NCBI GenBank assembly: GCA_958510825.1
Contig: OY294045.1
Span: 7,367,916 to 7,431,915 of the forward strand
Reading direction: 5' to 3'
Length of the DNA stretch: 64,000 bases
Origin: Brachypterus glaber
Taxonomy: Eukaryota; Arthropoda; Insecta; Coleoptera; Kateretidae
Positions 58,323 through 64,000 of this stretch are shown here, in pieces. Within the stretch, counting starts at the first letter, position 1. Every line of letters begins with the position of its first letter. Position numbers and translations under genes: made by a program. The notes beneath the pieces were generated by a model. It searched no databases. It was not told the DNA's origin and saw only the letters and a program-made list of their open reading frames with translations.

Positions 58323-58329
58323 ATTATCT

Positions 58330-58775
58330 TTAGGCTATTTTACAATAGATAGAGTCTTCAGTTGATGCTATATACCAAGGTAGATAAGTATATTATTAGA
58401 GGCAAGGGTAGATTATATTCCGAGAAGCTCAGCTTCGAGGGACCTGAGAGAATAATAATATTCTCTACCGTGGTATGTATAGTATTTTTGTTTTCCATAA
58501 TTTATCTCTTTTTATATAAAAAAATACTTAAAAAGACTATATTAATAAAAAGAGAATGTATATTTTAATTCATTTAAATCAAATGTCATTTATGTTTTGC
58601 AATATAGGTAATAAGTTTAATTGAATTAAATTAAGTTTATATTATATCAAAAGCATAAAATGTCTGATATAAGTGATCCATTATATAAAATAACGAGGAA
58701 TACATATGCTAAAATTGCGAATTCGATTTTTGAGCCTATTCATCGGTTACAGAGAGCGAGATGCACCCTCTGTTA
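58330..58775. other. Unassigned stretch
   Basis: A 50-codon frame from ATG 58661 (MSDISDPLYKITRNTYAKIA...) is balanced in composition but runs into the repeat at 58778 and matches nothing I know; not called. Confidence 0.3.
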
Positions 58776-58777
58776 CC

Positions 58778-58892
58778 ATAGGGAACGTTCAAGTATTACG
58801 CAATGCAAACTTTGATCATTTTAGACCCCCACCCCCCTCCTGTAACCCTATTTTCCTATAACATTAACATGGGCGTAACACACCAAAATGAC
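58778..58892 (+). repeat. Dispersed AACGTTCAAGTATTACG repeat, copy 2
   Basis: Same block order as 49330-49445. Confidence 0.6.
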
Positions 58893-58899
58893 CTTATAA

Positions 58900-59175
58900 G
58901 GCTTTTTAATAATTTGCTTTTTTGCCCCACCAAAATATTTACCGTTGAATATTCTTGATTAAAAGAGGCCTTTAAACCTATTTAAGACTATCAGAGAGAA
59001 GATTTTATGCAAAAAAAACTTTAAATAAATGCCCCTTTTGATAAGTAAGGGCTATTTAACTTTTTTTTTTGTTGAAATCTACATAAAGCGATGTAAACAA
59101 TCAAACACTATTACATTATAATTAATATTAAGTTTAAATATCATTGGAAAAACAATTAAACACATTTTTGCTTCT
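58900..59175. other. Unassigned AT-rich stretch
   Basis: Nothing recognised. Confidence 0.4.
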
Positions 59176-59178
59176 CCT

Positions 59179-60042
59179 GTACAGTTAATTTCAACAAAAC
59201 TGGAAAAGTGGGGTTATAAAAAAAAAATTACATTGTGAACTATCTTTCATTTGACAAATATTTGTTTACTTGTTAATAAATTTACTGTCAATTTTGTTAT
59301 TGCCACATTAATGTCAAAGTCAAAAAATGTTGGTGTATTTTTTTTTAAATTGGGAGAGATAAAGCAGAAAAACAAGAATACTCGAAGAATACTGGTGTAA
59401 AACCCATAATTATAATTTTTAAATTAAGGAACTATGAGGAATACCTAGTTGTAGGAGACCAATATACTAGTAGTGTTTTTTAAAAATAAAGGTATTTAAA
59501 ACAAGTTTATTAGATACAAAATATATTGATAAGGGGATTTAATAATAGACATTTTAGAATAGGGATATTTTAGAGCAGAAATACAGTAATTAACAATAGA
59601 GATACGCTTCAAAATCCAAATAGTATTTACTAAACACAACACGGAAAGAAATTAGTGGGCTCTGCACTATACATTATAAGATATTTGGTAACAGTGGCAA
59701 ATTATAGTGATTTAAGCTATAGATTATAAGGGACACAATAACTAATAATGTTAAAAATAAATTGGAAACGATTATATATATTACAGACACGATTATATTT
59801 ATTACAGGCACTATTATAAATTTACAGAAATTTTATTATATTATAAAAATTATTAGCACGGACAATAATTAAATCTATTTAAGCTATAAATGCCATACTA
59901 TTTGTTATATTTTATTATTCACTAAACAATTAAAGTATTTCATATAAATTTTTACACTGACTGCCATAATTGTAAGAGAAAGCCTTGTATTTTTATTTTT
60001 TACTTAACCCCACTTTTCCAGTTTTGTTGAAACCAACTGTAC
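59179..60042. mobile_element. Element with GTAC ends, split by a MITE copy
   Basis: GTACAGTTAATTTCAACAAA and ACTGGAAAAGTGGGGTTA at the left mirror TAACCCCACTTTTCCAGT and GTTGAAACCAACTGTAC at the right. The partial MITE at 59640-59992 abuts the right arm. Confidence 0.75.
59640..59992 (+). mobile_element. 3'-truncated copy of the 31360-31783 MITE
   Basis: Begins at the MITE end CACGGAAAG and agrees with the full copy over about 350 bp with a single visible change (GCGCT to GCACT), then stops at CCTTGTATTT where the right TIR should follow. Confidence 0.85.
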
Positions 60043-60351
60043 CTATCTAGTGCTCTAATGGTAAACAACAATTTTTTCACATATTGCAATATACACGATG
60101 ATATAGGATATTGTCCATAATATAATCCAAAATATAATATAACCGATGTTTATAAAATCAAAAACCGTTAACACAATATTAATTAAAACATTTAATGGAA
60201 AACATACCACAAATACAGCATTTAATTGATAAATCGGTTACATGTTTACTTATTAAAGTTGAAAACAAGGGTCATATAAATTTCAATTGTTAATATCTCG
60301 GTTAAAAGTAATAGGATCCACAACGCTGCTGCGGCAGCGGACGGCCAAGAG

Positions 60352-60607
60352 CAACGAACTAATAACTCTTCTCTCTAGAATAGGCATTTCGTTTGTAAAA
60401 ACTGAAAAAAAAACGTAGCCAACATATACATTTGTCTGTCTTACTCGCACATCTTTGTTCTAACAGAGACAACAATAACAGTTACTGGTAACTGTTATTG
60501 TTCAGGCCTGAATATACCTACTATTTGTTTACAAACAAACCGAGATGTTGGCGATACTTTATTTTAACGGTATGCGTATTCTAGAAAGAAAAGTTATTAG
60601 TTCGTTG
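60352..60607 (+). mobile_element. hAT-type MITE, complete, 8-bp target duplication
   Basis: CAACGAACTAATAACTCTTC at the left mirrors AAGTTATTAGTTCGTTG at the right; GCCAAGAG at 60344-60351 and 60608-60615. Interior contains TAACAGTTACTGGTAACTGTTA-type symmetrical text in part and is non-coding. Confidence 0.9.
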
Positions 60608-60619
60608 GCCAAGAGCCAC

Positions 60620-61465
60620 AATGATGATTCTCCGGATCCCAATTCTCTCTGAATGTACTACCTAAACTGTAACAAGTATTGTAGTAAATTTACAATACGC
60701 TAGGTGAGATTTTTTGTTTTATTTGTAAATAGATTGTAAAATTACATTAGATGCGAAAAAAGCACTTAATAGTATGGTAAATTACTACAAACATTTATGT
60801 TTACTTTAAAAATATCATAATAGTACTTTTTGTTGTATAAAATTAAAACTTACCTTTTAAATTACTGTAATATCACATTATAAACAATGTAAATTAACAT
60901 ACTTTTATTACACTACAGCACACAGTACTAAAGGCAGCATACAGTACTAGAGGCAGTTAAGGCGAAAATTCTCAGTAACAATTCTCGATTAAATTTTGCA
61001 TAGTAACTTCCATAGTAACTTCCATTAAATTAAATTTTAATTTTTAATTCATGAATTTTTTTTCGAAAACTTTGGCTTCGGCTTGCTTGTAAATGTTTGA
61101 ATTGATGCTGGTATAAACCCATAATAACATGGTGTGAGTCCCATTACTTTTAACCGAAAAAATAGCACATGAAATTCGTATGACTACCACTGGTTGAAAA
61201 TATGCAAAACATTATTACCATTTTCCGAAAACGGAATGAAATTAACACAGGTAATGTAAACTAATTATACAAAGGCTGTACTAAATCAAAATAATACTAT
61301 TCAAATTTCTGTTGATATCCATACTGCCGTACAAGACTCAGGGGCGGTAACTGTACTACATCCAACATTAATTTAAGAAAATTAGACTTATAGGTTTATA
61401 AAGTCTGAGAACTTCTTCGGTTCAAGAACCATTCTTTAAATAAGAAAAATAACGGCCTAGTCTTG
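60620..61465. other. Unassigned AT-rich stretch
   Basis: ACAGTACTA..AGGCAG occurs twice near 60920-60957; CATAGTAACTTC occurs twice near 61000-61024. Nothing else recognised. Confidence 0.4.
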
Positions 61466-61466
61466 A

Positions 61467-61690
61467 AAAACAATTTTTATATTAAATTTAAATTTTAAAC
61501 ACGACGATCGTTTCGGATAAAGTTATACATTCTCAAGTAACATAACCTAACTTTTTAACAATAATTGTAATAATTTCTATTCTTTATGTAATTTTTTGAT
61601 TTTTTGTTTTATTTTAGTGAACGACTCACTTGAGAATGAATAAATTTATCCGAAACAATCGTCGTATTTAAATATAAAAATTGTTTATCA
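61467..61690. mobile_element. Palindromic element with GATAAA/GAAAC arms
   Basis: AAACAATTTTTATATT, ACGACGATCGTTTCGGATAA and TTCTCAAGT at the left mirror ACTTGAGAA, TTATCCGAAACAATCGTCGT and AATATAAAAATTGTTT at the right. Confidence 0.75.
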
Positions 61691-61698
61691 AGTGTTGT

Positions 61699-61715
61699 GG
61701 GGTATGACATACCCC
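61699..61715. repeat. GGGGTATGACATACCCC palindrome, copy 1
   Basis: 17-nt palindrome with a single central base; inverted relative to the copy at 62801 when its flank (AAGTGTTGT / AGAACACT) is considered. Confidence 0.8.
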
Positions 61716-61884
61716 AAACCAGGTAACATCAATAATAAAATCAAAATTAGTAAAATATAGCCGGCCCAATTACTGTAGACTATTGTGCCTTTCACTTGCA
61801 CGCATCCTGCGTTACGAAGGTTCTAACCTTAAAAGGCGTAAATTTGAGAGCGCGCTCGGCCATAGTGAAAATTATTACCAGTAG

Positions 61885-62671
61885 CCGGCGTATTTCCAGT
61901 TGTAGTCCAGTCTCCAGGTCAATAAAAGAGGCTTTACCTGGAAATAATTCAGGGAGTTTTGATTTTCGGTTTTTTGGGTAGGGTTTTAGACCGCAAATAA
62001 AAAAAACAACTTTGCGACGTTGAACTCGGTTTGGAACTGTTATTTTTTTAACCTGTTTTTCATAAAAAACGGATTTTTAAACTATCTCTTAAACGTTACA
62101 CTATACGTTTTTAGATTTTTAATGTTTTTTTTTTTCGAAAAACCAAAATTGTTCTTTATCGTCGGTTAGGCATGCCACTGAGAACATTTTGGGAGAAAAT
62201 TAAAAATCTATATGGCACTTTCTTTTTAAATATTTCACACAATTGTGCCTCATTATTTCGAGTAAACCGATTCTCGATTGAATCAAGCATAAAACAACCT
62301 TCATAACCGAGTCATAAAGAAAAATCTAAAACACTACAGTTTAACTTTTAAGGCGGTGCCGTGAATTAGTTATAAGTCGTACAAAAAAATATATGACACA
62401 AAAAATGTTGGAGATTTGGTCCTCTTTATTTTCATATCAAAAGCTTTTTGTTCTAGCATGCACCGATCTTGAAATATTTTAAAAAGTTTGTTTTTTGTGA
62501 AAAATAAGTTAAAAACATGACAGTTCCAAATCGAGTTCAATGTCGCGAAATTATTTATTTGCGGCCTTAAACCCTACCTAATATACCAAAAAGTCCAAAC
62601 TCCCTGAATTATTTCCAGGTAAAGCGTCTTTTATTAACTTGAAGACTGGACTATAATTGGAAATACGTCGG
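61885..62671. mobile_element. Long-TIR element, copy 2 (inverted)
   Basis: Matches the reverse complement of 57356-58138 along its whole length, starting CCGGCGTATTTCCAGTTGTA. Flanks GTAG and GTAC agree in three of four bases, the same target in the other orientation. Confidence 0.8.
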
Positions 62672-62679
62672 GTACTGAT

Positions 62680-62798
62680 TATTACTATATGCGCGCTCTT
62701 GCTCCCAGAAGCTGAAGAGCATATACTCCGCAATGGAGTCGAGTTGCGTCCTGCTCTCTATTTAGCGTAAGTCACTTGTCAGCTCCTGTCAAAATCGG
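62680..62798. other. Short GC-richer unassigned stretch
   Basis: CGCGCTCTTGCTCCCAGAAG and GTCGAGTTGCGTCCTGC stand out in composition; no partner found. Confidence 0.3.
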
Positions 62799-62800
62799 TT

Positions 62801-62817
62801 GGGGTATGACATACCCC
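62801..62817. repeat. GGGGTATGACATACCCC palindrome, copy 2
   Basis: Same 17-mer; flank AGAACACTGATTACGTAACA is the inverse of the flank of copy 1 in part. Confidence 0.8.
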
Positions 62818-62839
62818 AGAACACTGATTACGTAACATT

Positions 62840-63310
62840 TTTTTTAACTAAAACATTAAACTGCTTTTACTTTTTGAACTATATTTTGTCCTAGGACAAA
62901 GCTTTTTTAGTAAAATGTCTTATGAGAAAGAACAGAAACGTCTCCAAGGGTTTTGGGATGATTTTAGTGGGCTTTCTGAGTCATCATCTTGCATGGAACA
63001 AACATTTTTACATGCAAAAATTGTATCTGTTTCAAATACCTTTTTTAATATTATGTAAATATTATTACGGTTTTTATTTTATTTTATGTATTTACTATTT
63101 AATTTATGAGAAAATAGGCTTTAGATTACTTTTGTATTGTAAGTGTTTTTTATTTTTCGAATATTACATTATTTTGGTTAACTGTTGTTTTTGTTTTAAT
63201 AAAGTTTATGATAAAAATTTTGTTGTTCTATTTTACTAAGGTATACATAATTAAAGTATAATAAACTGGCAAAAGTTCAAAAATTTTATTTTTTTCTAAA
63301 TGTAGGACTT
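62840..63310. other. Unassigned stretch
   Basis: The 105-codon frame at 62922-63239 is Phe/Tyr/Lys-rich and has no motif; it could be read as hydrophobic only because of T-rich DNA. Not called. Confidence 0.35.
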
Positions 63311-63318
63311 TTCTTGAT

Positions 63319-63335
63319 GGGGTATGTCATACCCC
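63319..63335. repeat. GGGGTATGTCATACCCC palindrome, copy 3
   Basis: Same 17-mer read on the other strand, in different flanks. Confidence 0.8.
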
Positions 63336-63339
63336 ATTA

Positions 63340-63635
63340 TAATGTTTTGGTTGTACTATTTTTAAATTTTTCTATCAGTGTATAAAAATAATCTTTCGCT
63401 TTAAAACACTGAAGTCATGATATTTCCGTTGGCCATAATCCAACAAAGGGCGAGAGAATTACAGCAAAGACCTTTTTGTTGGTGTTTTACATCATTAAAA
63501 TATACCCGAGCAACAACTTATTAAGATAGCACATACACACGTTAAATTAGTGTCGACTATCAGTCGTTAGACCGCAAAACAGTACGGTGCGGTAGATAGA
63601 AAATTTAGTTACTTTAAGTAATACTATATTACACA
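63340..63635. other. Unassigned AT-rich stretch
   Basis: Nothing recognised. Confidence 0.4.
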
Positions 63636-63653
63636 CCGAGGTCGAAACTGTTT

Positions 63654-63700
63654 CATTTCCTGAGGGAAAGCAGACCAAGGAGCGTAGCTCCGAGGTCTGC
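63654..63700. repeat. GC-cored hairpin, core type beta
   Basis: GCAGACC and GGTCTGC (63670-63676, 63694-63700) enclose GGAGC-GTA-GCTCC; TTTCCTGAGGGAAAG precedes. GAGCGTAGC and TTTCCTGAG are shared with the loop at 28709-28745. Confidence 0.7.
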
Positions 63701-64000
63701 TAATTTCCGAAGGACAAATAAAATGTTAAACCGAGGTTTTTATACTATTTTATTCACAACCATACATATTTAATTAAAATTATTTGCCTTTTCCACTATA
63801 AAAACTATTTGAAAAAGTTTAATTGCATTGAGGTTTGTTACAAATGTTGCTTTTTGAATATAGAATAATAAATTAAATAGAAATCAATAAAATAAACTTA
63901 TCTTTTTGTTAATTAACAATCTTGAAACATTTATATTCATTAAATATAAATTAAGTAATATATTTAAATGTTTTTCTCTAAACCCTAGTAGAAATGAAAT

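Noticed and set aside
62922..63239. 105-codon membrane-like protein
   Set aside because: Phe, Tyr and Leu richness follows from T-rich DNA; no motif, context or start signal supports it.

Overview
This window looks like a piece of an insect nuclear genome. It is strongly AT-rich, contains no operons or bacterial-type genes, and is packed with degraded transposable elements: non-LTR retrotransposon fragments, a Tc1 remnant, hAT-type and TA-flanked miniature elements (MITEs), tRNA-headed SINEs, microsatellites and satellite-like blocks. A beetle is plausible from the style of the repeats, but the order cannot be fixed from sequence alone. I see no complete host gene. The best coding signals are fragments: reverse transcriptase and RNase H tails of non-LTR retrotransposons (3.1-3.8 kb, 6.7-7.3 kb, 45.9-46.6 kb, 49.9-50.2 kb), a Tc1-like transposase remnant at the left edge, one exon of a Cys-rich multicopy protein family (35.5-35.7 kb, minus), a short piece resembling the N-terminus of Crypton-type tyrosine recombinases (46.8 kb, minus), and an unidentified 64-codon open stretch (48.9-49.1 kb, minus).

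Layout. 0-11 kb: Tc1 remnant, half-MITEs, two non-LTR elements nested in one another (3.06-3.84 kb), an RNase H pseudogene, small palindromic elements. 11.7-14.0 kb: a repeat element holding an apparently uninterrupted (CAGA)n tract of about 1.69 kb; shorter-tract copies lie at 27.5-28.0 and 42.3-42.8 kb. 15.26-17.13 kb: three tandem copies of a unit of about 590 bp that each carry a TATA-box-like motif. 17.6-21.4 kb: MITEs and a SINE. 23-28.3 kb: palindromes, a second SINE and a three-level nested hAT-like element. 28.7-33.8 kb: long-TIR elements, a G/T-rich minisatellite and a piggyBac-like MITE. 35.5-36.6 kb: the Cys-rich exon and a cluster of three hairpins. 39.3-40.5 kb: a 1.18-kb palindromic element. 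43-48.3 kb: MITEs, an inverted pair of repeats of about 460 bp, and a reverse transcriptase fragment lying exactly between inverted repeats. 50-54 kb: hAT MITEs and a near-perfect 322-bp foldback. 54.9-56.5 kb: eight tandem copies of a unit of about 190 bp. 57-64 kb: long-TIR elements, a second hAT MITE and recurrent palindromes.

The most unusual pattern is a set of GC-rich palindromes scattered through the window. Their arms differ from site to site, but their loops fall into two groups that share a short core (ACTCGCCTNNCGGCTCG in one, GAGCGTAGC with TCCTGAG in the other). A second recurrent motif, CTGANGA + stem-loop + GAAAC, resembles a hammerhead ribozyme core but lacks a convincing stem I. 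Nothing here works together as a pathway; the window is best read as a layered record of transposition.
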